NCBI RefSeq assembly: GCF_025200715.1 | Contig: NZ_CP104143.1 | Coordinates: 1 to 64,000, forward strand | Source of the DNA: Rhizobium sullae | GTDB taxonomy: Bacteria; Pseudomonadota; Alphaproteobacteria; Rhizobiales; Rhizobiaceae | Direction of reading: 5' to 3' | Length of the DNA: 64,000 nucleotides | Shown here: positions 48,471 to 56,934 of the stretch, piece after piece | Numbering within the stretch: position 1 is the first letter of the stretch | Layout of the letters: the number at the start of each line of letters is the position of its first letter | The notes under the pieces: generated by a model | Told to the model about the DNA's origin: nothing | The model's database searches: none | The model's input: the letters and a program-made list of their open reading frames with translations, nothing else | Position numbers and translations under genes: made by a program

Positions 48471-49421
48471 TCAATCGCGGCCAACCTGCCAAACTGAAAC
48501 GAGCCCGTCAAGGAGCAACTTTTGTGGCAGAATTCCCTCGATGTCCTGGCTCCTCACGAGATCACCATAGCCGAGCAGAGCTGCGAGCCTGGAAACAGCC
48601 CCCGCAAGCAGAAAAGGCGTGGTGCTCGTCTTGTCCCAGTCAACGACCGGAAGGTTTTTGCCGACATCCCGCGTAGCGAGATAATTGCGGATCTCCGGAT
48701 CGCCGCCGACCTGGTCGATGAGCTTGACCTTCGCCGCCTGGCGGCCGGTGAAAATAGTGCCGTCGGCGAGCTTCAGCACCTCGTCGCGCGGCAGTTTGCG
48801 GCGGTCGGCAACAAGGTCGACGAACCAGGCGTAGCTGTCCATGACCATATTATTGATCATGGTTTTCGCCTCTTCACTGGCAGCATGGAAGGGCGATGGC
48901 TCTGCCTTCAGCGGCGACGACTTGATCTCTTGCAGCGAGACGCCGAGCTTGTCGAGCAGCGGCTGGATCTGCGGATACTGAAAGATCACGCCGATCGAAC
49001 CTGTGAGCGAGCTTTCGCCGGCAATGATCGTGTCGCCGGCGGCCGCGATCATATAGCCTGCAGAAGCGGCAAGCGTCCGGACATCGGAGACGACCGGCTT
49101 CTTCACAGCAATCGCCCGGATGGCCTTGAATATCTTTTCGCCGCCATACGTCGTGCCGCCCGGCGAAGAAATGGAGACGATGACGCCTTTGACCCGGTCG
49201 TTCTCTTCGATCTTCTTCAGCCTCTCAAGCAACTCGTCGTCGTCGGTTATGAGGCCGGAAATCGTCACATGGGCGATGTGCGGCCGCTGTGTGGCGATGT
49301 CGCCTGCGATGAATTGGTAGAGAGCAAAGCCGAGCGCGACCAAGAGTACCACCGCCGCAATGCGCCAGAAGCCGAGTTTGCGGCGAAGCCTGCGGCGATC
49401 AGCGATCGTCGAACTGTCCAT
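48471..49421 (-). CDS. sppA: Signal peptide peptidase SppA, short form
   Basis: A 316-residue inner-membrane serine protease that degrades cleaved signal peptides. An N-terminal anchor (residues 18-39) precedes the protease domain, with catalytic Ser120 (AASAGYMIA) and Lys172 (SSPLKAEPSP), 52 residues apart as in short SppA proteins. ESSLTGSIGVIFQYP and DGTIFTGRQAAKVKLIDQVGG are family motifs. The start at 49421 has GGAGG five bases upstream. Confidence 0.94.
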   Translation of the reverse strand: MDSSTIADRRRLRRKLGFWRIAAVVLLVALGFALYQFIAGDIATQRPHIAHVTISGLITDDDELLERLKKIEENDRVKGVIVSISSPGGTTYGGEKIFKAIRAIAVKKPVVSDVRTLAASAGYMIAAAGDTIIAGESSLTGSIGVIFQYPQIQPLLDKLGVSLQEIKSSPLKAEPSPFHAASEEAKTMINNMVMDSYAWFVDLVADRRKLPRDEVLKLADGTIFTGRQAAKVKLIDQVGGDPEIRNYLATRDVGKNLPVVDWDKTSTTPFLLAGAVSRLAALLGYGDLVRSQDIEGILPQKLLLDGLVSVWQVGRD

Positions 49422-49633
49422 AAAGTCCTCCAGAGCCGGCACGCCGGCTTCATGCAACATGGCATCAGATAAGGTGGCATTCCCCTTCGGAAATCCCGGT
49501 TTACTTCATTTTCATGCCTTATTTGCTAGTTGCAGAAAAAAATCCATATTGGCAAGCTAGTGTAATAATGCGAAACGATCTGTGATTGGCGGGCATAGTT
49601 CCTATATAGGGTTGCCGATCAACAGACACGGAT

Positions 49634-50305
49634 ATGTTAATGCTCAACACATTGAACAGCAGCGGGAAGCCTGCCTTTGTCAGGCCCGTACAGAGCGCCT
49701 ATACGGCCGCGCTCTTCCATTCTGCACGTGTCCGCCGCTTGAAGATATTGCTGCCTATCGCTGCTGTCACCATTTCGCTTGTCTTCATTGCGGTCTCGAT
49801 GGTCCGGGCTTACCTGCCCGAGAACCTCAAGATCGAAGGCGCCAAGATCGAAAACGGCAAGATCGTCATGGAAAAGCCGGCGATCGCCGGCCGTAATGCC
49901 GACGGCATCAACTATTCGATGCTTGCCGAGCGCGCGCTGCAGGACATCAAGAATCCGAACCTTATCACGCTCGAAACGATCAAGGCTGCGGTGCCGGTCA
50001 GCGATGATCTGATCGCCCGCGTCGAGGCTGCCACGGCCGATTATGATCGATCCACGGACAACCTTGCTCTGAGAGACCCATTCACGATTTTGCTGAGCAA
50101 CGGTCTGACGGCGAAATTTCAATCTGCCAAGCTCGATATCAAGGGCGGCAAAATGACAACGGACGACCCTATCGAGATTCAAAAAGACGGCGCTTCGATT
50201 GTTGCGCAGTCGCTCAAGATGACGGATAAGGGGCGCGTGATCACATTCGAGGGGAACGTTCGCATGAATGTCGATCCATCCGTCATCCGTAAACAGGGCA
50301 CCTAA
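49634..50305 (+). CDS. lptC: LPS export system protein LptC
   Basis: A 223-residue bitopic inner-membrane protein: one helix (residues 36-58, LKILLPIAAVTISLVFIAVS) and a periplasmic domain (GINYSMLAERALQDI, ALRDPFTILLSNGLTAKFQS). It accepts LPS from LptFG and passes it to LptA. The alphaproteobacterial form is divergent, so the call rests also on lptA and lptB directly downstream. The start could be ATG 49640 instead. Confidence 0.88.
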   Translation: MLMLNTLNSSGKPAFVRPVQSAYTAALFHSARVRRLKILLPIAAVTISLVFIAVSMVRAYLPENLKIEGAKIENGKIVMEKPAIAGRNADGINYSMLAERALQDIKNPNLITLETIKAAVPVSDDLIARVEAATADYDRSTDNLALRDPFTILLSNGLTAKFQSAKLDIKGGKMTTDDPIEIQKDGASIVAQSLKMTDKGRVITFEGNVRMNVDPSVIRKQGT

Positions 50306-50319
50306 CAGCCGGGTCACTC

Positions 50320-50925
50320 ATGACAATAGATTGTCACTTTTCAATTCGTAAGTCAGGCGTAACATTTGCCCGTAGCGCGATAGCGCTTCTGCTAGTGGCA
50401 GGGGCGGCCTTTGCACAGGCGACCACCAGCCAGATGGATGGCCTGAAGCTCGACAGCAATCAACCGATCCAGATCGAAAGCGACAAGCTCGAGATTCAAG
50501 ATCAGGAGCACAAGGCCGACTTCACCGGCAACGTAAAAGTCGTCCAGGGGAAGACGACCTTGCAGGCCGGTCATATGACGGTCTTCTACAAGGCAAAGGC
50601 AGGTGACTCGCAGCCAGCCGGCGCGAAGACTGACGCTGGAGCGGCGTCGATCTCGTCCGGCAATGCCGACATCGACCGTATCATTGTGACCGATAAGGTT
50701 TTCTTGAGCTCCGGCACGCAGACGGCAACCGCCGACAACGGCTCCTTCGATATGGCACAGCAGCTCTTCGTTCTGAAGGGCGACAAGGTTGTACTGTCGG
50801 ATGGCCCGAATGTCTTCACAGGCTGCCAGCTCACCGTTTACATGCAGACGGGACGGGCGCAACTGGATAGCTGCGGGGGGCGCGTCCAGATTCAGCTTGA
50901 TCCAAAATCCCAGAAAAAGAACTGA
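50320..50925 (+). CDS. lptA: LPS transport periplasmic protein LptA
   Basis: A 201-residue secreted OstA-family protein: signal peptide (FARSAIALLLVAGAAFAQA), then LDSNQPIQIESDKLEIQDQEHKADFTGNVKVVQGKTTLQAGHM (in parts) and FVLKGDKVVLSDGPNVFTGCQLTV. It bridges the periplasm between LptC and LptD. It starts 14 bases after lptC and is followed by lptB after 15 bases. Confidence 0.93.
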   Translation: MTIDCHFSIRKSGVTFARSAIALLLVAGAAFAQATTSQMDGLKLDSNQPIQIESDKLEIQDQEHKADFTGNVKVVQGKTTLQAGHMTVFYKAKAGDSQPAGAKTDAGAASISSGNADIDRIIVTDKVFLSSGTQTATADNGSFDMAQQLFVLKGDKVVLSDGPNVFTGCQLTVYMQTGRAQLDSCGGRVQIQLDPKSQKKN

Positions 50926-50940
50926 AACCGGCCTCCCGAC

Positions 50941-51753
50941 GTGAAATTATTCTCGCTTTCAACCATGTTCGGCAAGGCCGGGCCGCAATCGGGCGCGGAC
51001 TCTGCCGCTGGCGGCGACAAGAGCCGTTACAACGGCACGCTGATTGCACGCGGTCTGACGAAGACCTATAGCACACGGCGTGTTGTCAACGGCGTCTCGC
51101 TGGTCGTTAGGCGCGGCGAAGCTGTCGGCCTTCTGGGACCGAACGGTGCCGGCAAGACAACCTGCTTTTATATGATCACCGGTCTCGTGCCGGTGGACGA
51201 AGGCACGATCGAGATCGATGGCAATGACGTGACGACGATGCCGATGTATCGCCGGTCGCGTCTCGGTGTCGGCTACCTGCCGCAGGAGGCCTCGATCTTC
51301 CGCGGCCTGACGGTCGAAGAGAATATCCGCGCCGTGCTGGAAGTGCATGAGAAGGACAAGACGGAGCGGGAGAAGAAGCTCGACGAGCTTCTGGAGGAAT
51401 TCCATATCGCCAAGCTGCGAAAATCGGCGGCTGTCGCGTTATCGGGCGGTGAGCGCCGGCGTCTGGAAATTGCCCGCGCACTTGCGACCGATCCGACCTT
51501 CATGCTGCTTGACGAGCCTTTTGCTGGCGTCGATCCCATTTCGGTCGCGGACATCCAGAACCTCGTGCACCATCTGACGGCACGCGGCATCGGCGTTTTG
51601 ATCACCGACCACAATGTGCGCGAGACGCTGGGCCTCATCGATCGAGCCTATATCATCCATGCCGGCGAAGTGCTGACGCATGGCCGCGCGAACGATATCG
51701 TCAACAATCCGGAAGTGCGCCGGCTCTATCTTGGTGACAAATTCAGCCTTTGA
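50941..51753 (+). CDS. lptB: LPS export ABC transporter ATP-binding protein LptB
   Basis: A 270-residue ABC ATPase that drives LPS extraction. Walker A GPNGAGKT is at residues 66-73, the signature LSGGERRRLEIARAL and Walker B FMLLDEPFAGVDP follow, and the H-loop is ITDHNVRETL. The start is GTG 50941; an ATG eight codons later is possible. The N-terminus is about 30 residues longer than in E. coli. In rhizobia this gene lies directly upstream of rpoN, as here. Confidence 0.96.
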   Translation: MKLFSLSTMFGKAGPQSGADSAAGGDKSRYNGTLIARGLTKTYSTRRVVNGVSLVVRRGEAVGLLGPNGAGKTTCFYMITGLVPVDEGTIEIDGNDVTTMPMYRRSRLGVGYLPQEASIFRGLTVEENIRAVLEVHEKDKTEREKKLDELLEEFHIAKLRKSAAVALSGGERRRLEIARALATDPTFMLLDEPFAGVDPISVADIQNLVHHLTARGIGVLITDHNVRETLGLIDRAYIIHAGEVLTHGRANDIVNNPEVRRLYLGDKFSL

Positions 51754-51817
51754 TAGGATCGAAGGCGACGGAAATTCACCTTCCTGTCATACTTGCGCTT
51801 GACCAAATAGAATAAAT

Positions 51818-52930
51818 CTCGACGATTTTGTTGCCGGCCAGGTCTCTCTCAGAGATCACCTCGCGCAGCAGATTCCATTCATCCTGCCGGATGCAGGTGA
51901 CCGGCTGATCGCGCAGCAGTTAATCGACCAGCTCGACGAGGCGGGTTATCTGCAGAGCGACCCCGCCGGCATCGGTGAAAGACTGGGCACCGATCCTGCG
52001 GCCGCCGAACGTGTTCTTGCCGAGTTGCAGACCCTCGATCCGCCTGGCGTCTTTGCGCGCACCCTGGCCGAATGCCTGTCGATCCAGCTCAAACAGAAGG
52101 ATCGCTTCGATCCTGCCATGCAGGCCCTCGTTTCCAACCTCGAATTGCTGGCACGGCGCGACTTCGCGACGCTGAAGCGGCTTTGTGGCGTGGACGAGGA
52201 AGACTTGCTTGATATGCTTTCGGAGATTCGCCAGCTGAATCCGAAACCCGGCAGCGGCTTTGAGACCAGCTTTTCCGAAGCGATCATGCCGGATGTCGTC
52301 GTGCGTTTGTCATCTGATGGAAGTTGGCTGGTAGAGCTGAACCCGGATACGCTCCCGCGCGTGCTCGTCAATCAGTCCTATTTTGCCAAGGTTACAAAGA
52401 ACGGCGGCGATTACGCATTCTTGTCCGAATGCCTTCAGAGCGCCAACTGGCTCACGCGCAGTCTCGATCAGCGCGCGAAGACCATCATGAAGGTGGCAAG
52501 CGAGATCGTCCGCCAGCAGGACGCCTTCCTGATGCATGGCGTCGATTACCTGCGCCCGCTGAATTTGAAGACGGTCGCCGATGCCATCAAGATGCATGAG
52601 TCGACCGTCAGCCGCGTCACCTCGAATAAGTACATTCTGACGCCGCGCGGCCTCTTCGAACTCAAATATTTCTTCACGGTTTCGATCAGCGCGGTGGAGG
52701 GCGGCGACAGCCATTCTGCTGAGGCCGTTCGCCACAGGATCCGCTCTCTGATCATGCGGGAAAGCCCGGATGCTGTCCTCTCCGACGATGACATTGTCGA
52801 TATGCTGAAGAAGGACGGCATCGATCTGGCTCGCCGTACGGTTGCAAAGTACCGCGAGGCGATGAATATCGCGTCCTCCGTTCAGCGGCGGCGCGAAAAG
52901 CGGGCATTGGCGAAGGTTGCCGGCTTTTAA
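51818..52930 (+). pseudogene. rpoN: 5'-truncated rpoN (sigma-54), regions I and II missing
   Basis: The frame codes for about 370 residues of sigma-54 beginning LDDFVAGQVSLRDHL and running to the normal C-terminus. Present are the core-binding part (DAGDRLIAQQLIDQLDEAGYL, LQTLDPPGVFARTLAECL), the helix-turn-helix (LKTVADAIKMHESTVSRV) and the RpoN box ARRTVAKYRE (52829-52858). Rhizobial RpoN is about 510-525 residues; roughly 150 N-terminal residues, that is the Gln-rich activator-contact region I and acidic region II, are absent. The frame opens at 51803 after a TGA, and no in-frame ATG, GTG or TTG occurs before TTG 52025, in mid core-binding domain. lptB upstream and hpf-ptsN downstream show this is the chromosomal rpoN locus. 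Either a dead gene or a deletion allele. Confidence 0.85.
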
Positions 52931-52976
52931 AATCCGAGCTAAATCAACCCTTGATATTCGCGCCGCGGCGCACCCG

Positions 52977-53005
52977 TTGACATTTCGATCGTCTACCGCT
53001 AGAAG
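52977..53005 (+). promoter_or_regulatory. Candidate sigma-70 promoter upstream of hpf
   Basis: TTGACA at 52977-52982 and TAGAAG at 53000-53005 are 17 bases apart, a good -35 / weak -10 housekeeping promoter. It lies just past the rpoN stop codon and 170 bases before the hpf start, so hpf and ptsN could be expressed without reading through the broken rpoN. Confidence 0.45.
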
Positions 53006-53174
53006 CCCGCCGCAATTGGCGCTGTGAACAGCGTTTGGACTTATCCCCATCATCCTCAGGGCGCTTGGAGCACGCGACTTAAGCCGATCTTGCTTGAGTC
53101 TACGTGAAGTGCTTGGATGAGGTGTGGCGTTGGCGTAAACTGGTACCGCAAACCACTATAAGAAGGGAAACTCG

Positions 53175-53750
53175 ATGAGTGTGCGTGTATCCGGTAAACA
53201 CATGGAAATTGGGGACTCGTTCCGTCAAAGGATCGAGGACCAAATGGACATGGCCATCACGAAATACTTTGACGGGGGCTATTCCGGTCAGGTGATTGTG
53301 GAGAAATCGAGTTCGCGCTTCTCTGCCGATTGCAAGCTTCATCTCGACAGCGGGGTGGTGTTGCATGCGGCAGGCGAAGCGATGGACCCGCAGCTCGCAT
53401 TCGATGCAGCTTCGGAGCGCATCGAAAAGCGTCTCCGCCGCTACAAGCGCAAGCTCAAGGATCATCATGCCGGAAACCATCTGAATGGGTCTGCGGAAGT
53501 CGCCTATACGGTCATGGACGCGGTCCCGGATCATGAAGAAGAGGTTCCCGACGATTTCGCCCCGGTCATTGTTGCCGAGAGCACGAAGCAGTTAAAAACC
53601 ATGTCCGTCGCGACCGCCGTGATGGCGCTCGATATGACGGATGAGCCGCTGCTTCTGTTCCGTAGCCCGGGTAAGGAACATTTGAACATCGTTTACCGCA
53701 GGCATGACGGCAATATTGGCTGGATCGACGCGGCCAATATCAAGAGCTGA
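53175..53750 (+). CDS. hpf: Ribosome hibernation-promoting factor, long form
   Basis: A 191-residue HPF. Residues 1-105 are the ribosome-binding S30AE domain (VRVSGKHMEIGDSFRQRIED, DAASERIEKRLRRYKRKLKDH), and a C-terminal dimerisation domain (residues 135-190, TKQLKTMSVATAVMALDM, IVYRRHDGNIGWID) marks the long form that makes 100S dimers. It always follows rpoN in Proteobacteria, which helps identify the truncated gene before it. Confidence 0.95.
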   Translation: MSVRVSGKHMEIGDSFRQRIEDQMDMAITKYFDGGYSGQVIVEKSSSRFSADCKLHLDSGVVLHAAGEAMDPQLAFDAASERIEKRLRRYKRKLKDHHAGNHLNGSAEVAYTVMDAVPDHEEEVPDDFAPVIVAESTKQLKTMSVATAVMALDMTDEPLLLFRSPGKEHLNIVYRRHDGNIGWIDAANIKS

Positions 53751-53820
53751 CATCCGGGCGATGAGCGGCGGGGACGCCGCTCTCCCGATCATCCGGTTTC
53801 GGCGACAGAAGGAAAAAGAA

Positions 53821-54285
53821 ATGGCATTGGCAGATCTGCTGCACCAAGATGCGATCATTCCGGCCCTAAAGGTAAATTCGAAGAAACAGTTGCTTCAGGA
53901 ATTGGCGGCAAAGGCCTCCAAAATCACCGGCCTTTCCGAGCGGGAAATTTTCGACGTCGTTCTGCAGCGTGAGCGTCTCGGCTCGACGGGTGTCGGCAAT
54001 GGTATCGCCATTCCGCACGGCAAGCTTGCCAGCACCCGCTCGATTGTCGGTGTCTTTGCGCGGCTGGAAAGTCCAGTCGATTTCGAAGCGCTTGACGACC
54101 AGCCGGTCGATCTGGTGTTTCTGCTTCTCGCTCCGGAAGGGGCGGGCGCAGACCATTTGAAAGCGCTGTCGCGCATTGCGCGGGTGCTTCGTGATCACGA
54201 TCTCGTCGCGAAGCTGCGCGCCACTGATTCCGCATCGGCGATTTATGCCTTCCTCAACGAAGAGCAAGCATCCAACGCTGCCTGA
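53821..54285 (+). CDS. ptsN: Nitrogen-regulatory PTS protein EIIA(Ntr)
   Basis: A 154-residue EIIA-type protein with phospho-accepting H66 (GNGIAIPHGK). MALADLLHQDAIIPALKVNSKKQLLQELA (in parts) and ERLGSTGVGNGIA are typical. It relays phosphate from the PTS-Ntr branch and controls potassium and ABC transport in rhizobia. I chose ATG 53821; the open frame runs 39 codons upstream through hpf. A terminator follows. Confidence 0.95.
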   Translation: MALADLLHQDAIIPALKVNSKKQLLQELAAKASKITGLSEREIFDVVLQRERLGSTGVGNGIAIPHGKLASTRSIVGVFARLESPVDFEALDDQPVDLVFLLLAPEGAGADHLKALSRIARVLRDHDLVAKLRATDSASAIYAFLNEEQASNAA

Positions 54286-54308
54286 GCGGCGGACGATCGT
54301 CTAAAATA

Positions 54309-54342
54309 AAAAGAGGCGCCCGGTTGTCCGGACGCCTCTTTT
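54309..54342. terminator. Bidirectional intrinsic terminator between ptsN and the chemoreceptor gene
   Basis: AAAAGAGGCG and CGCCTCTTTT form a 10-bp stem with A and T tracts on the outer sides and a 14-base loop that can pair further (CCGG/CCGG). It lies 23 bases past ptsN and 20 bases past the end of the convergent chemoreceptor gene. Confidence 0.9.
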
Positions 54343-54362
54343 GATCAGTGCCGAGCCCTGCC

Positions 54363-56705
54363 TCAGAACTCTTCCCAGTGGTCCTGCGCAACGGCAGCCG
54401 AACCGTGCGACTGTGGCACAGCTCGGCGCGGGGCGGGAGCCGGAGAACGGTAGGTCGGCGCCGGAGTTGCAGGGGCGCGCATTTGCTGTGCCGCCGAGCG
54501 CAGCGCCGTGGCGTTTCCCTGACCAGACACACGGAAGCGAAGGACGAGGGCCTTCAGCGTCTGCGCCTCGTCGTTCAGCGCAACGCTGGCTGCTGTCGCC
54601 TCTTCGACCATTGCCGCATTCTGCTGGGTCACCTGGTCCATCTGGTTCATGGCCTGGTTGATTTCCTTGAGGCCGATCGCTTGCTCACTTGCGGAGGCTG
54701 AGATCTGGCGGATGAGACCGTTGATGCCCATCACCTGCTCGGCGATCTTATGCAGCGTACCCCCGGCCCGGCCGACGAGATCGACGCCTTCCTTGACCTG
54801 GATGGCCGAGGTATTGATGAGCGTCTTGATTTCCTTGGCTGCATTTGCAGAGCGTTGGGCCAGCTCGCGGACTTCCTGAGCAACCACAGCGAACCCCTTA
54901 CCCGCTTCACCGGCGCGCGCCGCTTCGACGCCTGCGTTGAGCGCCAAGAGGTTTGTCTGGAAGGCGATTTCATCGATGACACCGATGATGCGAGAGACCT
55001 CAGTCGATGACTGCTCGATGCCGTGCATGGAGGCGATTGCCTTTTGCACCACCTCGCCGGATTTTTCTGCGTCTTCGCAGGCGAGATTAACGTTGTCGGC
55101 GGCCGTCCGCGCATTGTCGGCACTCGAATTGACCTGAGCGGTCAACTCGTTGAGCGCGGCGGCGGTTTCTTCCAGGCTTGCCGCCTGCTGTTCCGTGCGC
55201 TTGGCAAGATCCGAGGCGCTGTTGCTGATTTCGCTGGTGCCGGAGCCAATGTTCACGACGCTGAGGTTCATCGTGTTGATCGTCTCTTCAAGGCTGGCAA
55301 GCGCAGCGTTGAAATCCTGCTTCAGCTTGTCGTACTCGCCGGGGAACGCCTCTGTGATGCGATGGCCGAGGTTGCCCTGCGATAGTTCGGAGAGCCCGGC
55401 ACCGACGATGGAAACGATCTGGCGCTGCAGCGCGACCGACTCCTGCCGCTCGCTTTCAGAACGGTTGCGTTCAGTTTCGGCGGCCCTGCGCTGATTGTCA
55501 GCCTCTGCTTCGAGCCGTTGCGTATCGGCAAGCGCAAACCGGAATCCTTCGAGGGCTTTGGCGACGGAACCGATTTCGTCCGCGCGGTCCTGACCGGTGA
55601 CCGGCTCTTCATACTTGCCGTCGCTAAGCGCTTTGACACTCGCAACGAGCGAGCCAAGAGGCTTTTGCACGAAAGAGCGGACGGCAAAATAGAGAGCCAG
55701 CATGACGGCACCGAGGACAACAATGCCACCGGCGATCATCATGAAGGTTTGATCGCGCACTGGTGCGTTAATGGCGCTGTGGGGAACATCGACGAGCACG
55801 GCCCACGTTGCATGAAGATCCGGCACGGCAAACGGATAAACGACGCGGTCGAAAGGTTCATAGCCATCAAGGGAGAGGTTACGAACCACACCTGATGTCA
55901 TCGAGGCTAGCGCTGTCTTAACTTCGGCCGCACCTTCGCCGTCGCCATAGGGTTTCGACATCAGTTCTTTCGTCGGCGCCACGATCCAGTTGCCGTTTTG
56001 CGCAACGAGGGTGACGCGACCCGAACCGAAGGGATGCAATGCCTGCAGTTTGTCGGTGAGGGATTTGAGCGAGATGTCGACGCCTTCGACACCAATCATC
56101 TTGCCGCCGGACATGACGGGATAGGCGATGGAGGTCAGCAGCGTTGGAACATCGGTGCCTTCGGCGAGATAGGGTGAGGTGATGGCGCCCTTGCCGCTTT
56201 CGGCCGCAAGTTTCCACCATTCCGCGGCATAATCGTTGTCGAAGGTCGAAAACTGGATGGCGCCTTCCCTCGTCTTCGACCAATAGGGCGTAAAGGCGCC
56301 GTTCTTGTTCGTGCCCTCATCGAGCTTATCGGCGATCTCGGTTGTTTTGCCGTCGAAGGCGCCGAGCTGTTCACAGAACCAGCTTCCGAAGGCAAAAGCA
56401 TTCTGCTCAAGGTTAGCTTTGAGGATGTTTACGATGCCCTTGCGGTCGAAGGTCTTGCCTTCGTGACCGCGGCCGACGACGCCCGACATCGAGCGCGCGG
56501 CGCTCGCCAACTCGCCTACATTTGCAGCGATCTCGTTGGCAATTGATTTCGCCTCGAGATTGGCTTGGTCCATCGTCAGCATCTGAACGCGATCGCGCGT
56601 TTGGTCGATCAGGAAGAGGTTGGAGATCAGCATCACAAGCGCGATGGCCACGCCTGTAATGAGGATGAGCTTTGCGGCAAGCGACTTCATGCGGAAGATG
56701 GACAT
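54363..56705 (-). CDS. Methyl-accepting chemotaxis protein with dCACHE domain and WEEF tail
   Basis: A 780-residue membrane chemoreceptor. TM1 is residues 10-33, a double-CACHE ligand domain spans about 40-315 (FDNDYAAEWWKLAAESGKGAITSPYLAEG in parts, ISLKSLTDKLQ), TM2 about 322-348, HAMP about 350-400, and the signalling tip [27 protein letters not shown] is near 577-605. The last residues HWEEF fit the xWxxF tail that tethers CheR and CheB. I chose ATG 56705, twelve codons into the open frame. The ligand is unknown; dCACHE domains often bind amino acids or organic acids. Confidence 0.92.
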   Translation of the reverse strand: MSIFRMKSLAAKLILITGVAIALVMLISNLFLIDQTRDRVQMLTMDQANLEAKSIANEIAANVGELASAARSMSGVVGRGHEGKTFDRKGIVNILKANLEQNAFAFGSWFCEQLGAFDGKTTEIADKLDEGTNKNGAFTPYWSKTREGAIQFSTFDNDYAAEWWKLAAESGKGAITSPYLAEGTDVPTLLTSIAYPVMSGGKMIGVEGVDISLKSLTDKLQALHPFGSGRVTLVAQNGNWIVAPTKELMSKPYGDGEGAAEVKTALASMTSGVVRNLSLDGYEPFDRVVYPFAVPDLHATWAVLVDVPHSAINAPVRDQTFMMIAGGIVVLGAVMLALYFAVRSFVQKPLGSLVASVKALSDGKYEEPVTGQDRADEIGSVAKALEGFRFALADTQRLEAEADNQRRAAETERNRSESERQESVALQRQIVSIVGAGLSELSQGNLGHRITEAFPGEYDKLKQDFNAALASLEETINTMNLSVVNIGSGTSEISNSASDLAKRTEQQAASLEETAAALNELTAQVNSSADNARTAADNVNLACEDAEKSGEVVQKAIASMHGIEQSSTEVSRIIGVIDEIAFQTNLLALNAGVEAARAGEAGKGFAVVAQEVRELAQRSANAAKEIKTLINTSAIQVKEGVDLVGRAGGTLHKIAEQVMGINGLIRQISASASEQAIGLKEINQAMNQMDQVTQQNAAMVEEATAASVALNDEAQTLKALVLRFRVSGQGNATALRSAAQQMRAPATPAPTYRSPAPAPRRAVPQSHGSAAVAQDHWEEF

Positions 56706-56853
56706 GGGTTCCTCGGCAATGGCGACGCACCGGAGGCGCATTCTCCGGCACGGGGAGGAAATGCCGCGCCGTCATGGAGCAGCCGTAACGTGCCAGGCCC
56801 TTCGAGAAAAGCCAGACGATCAAAAGAAAGATCGCCGGAAATCCCTTAAATTT

Positions 56854-56877
56854 GAATGAAACTATATCGATTCATTC
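56854..56877. repeat. Perfect 7-bp inverted repeat upstream of the chemoreceptor gene
   Basis: GAATGAA and TTCATTC flank a 10-base spacer, in a short AT-rich gap about 150 bases before the chemoreceptor start and 58 bases past the ribokinase stop codon. The spacing of about 1.6 helical turns between arm centres suits a dimeric regulator. It is not a terminator (no T-run). Confidence 0.4.
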
Positions 56878-56934
56878 TGCTAATGTATTGAGTTGATTCA
56901 TATTTCTTCGAGTGTTCGGTCAAAATAGACAAGA

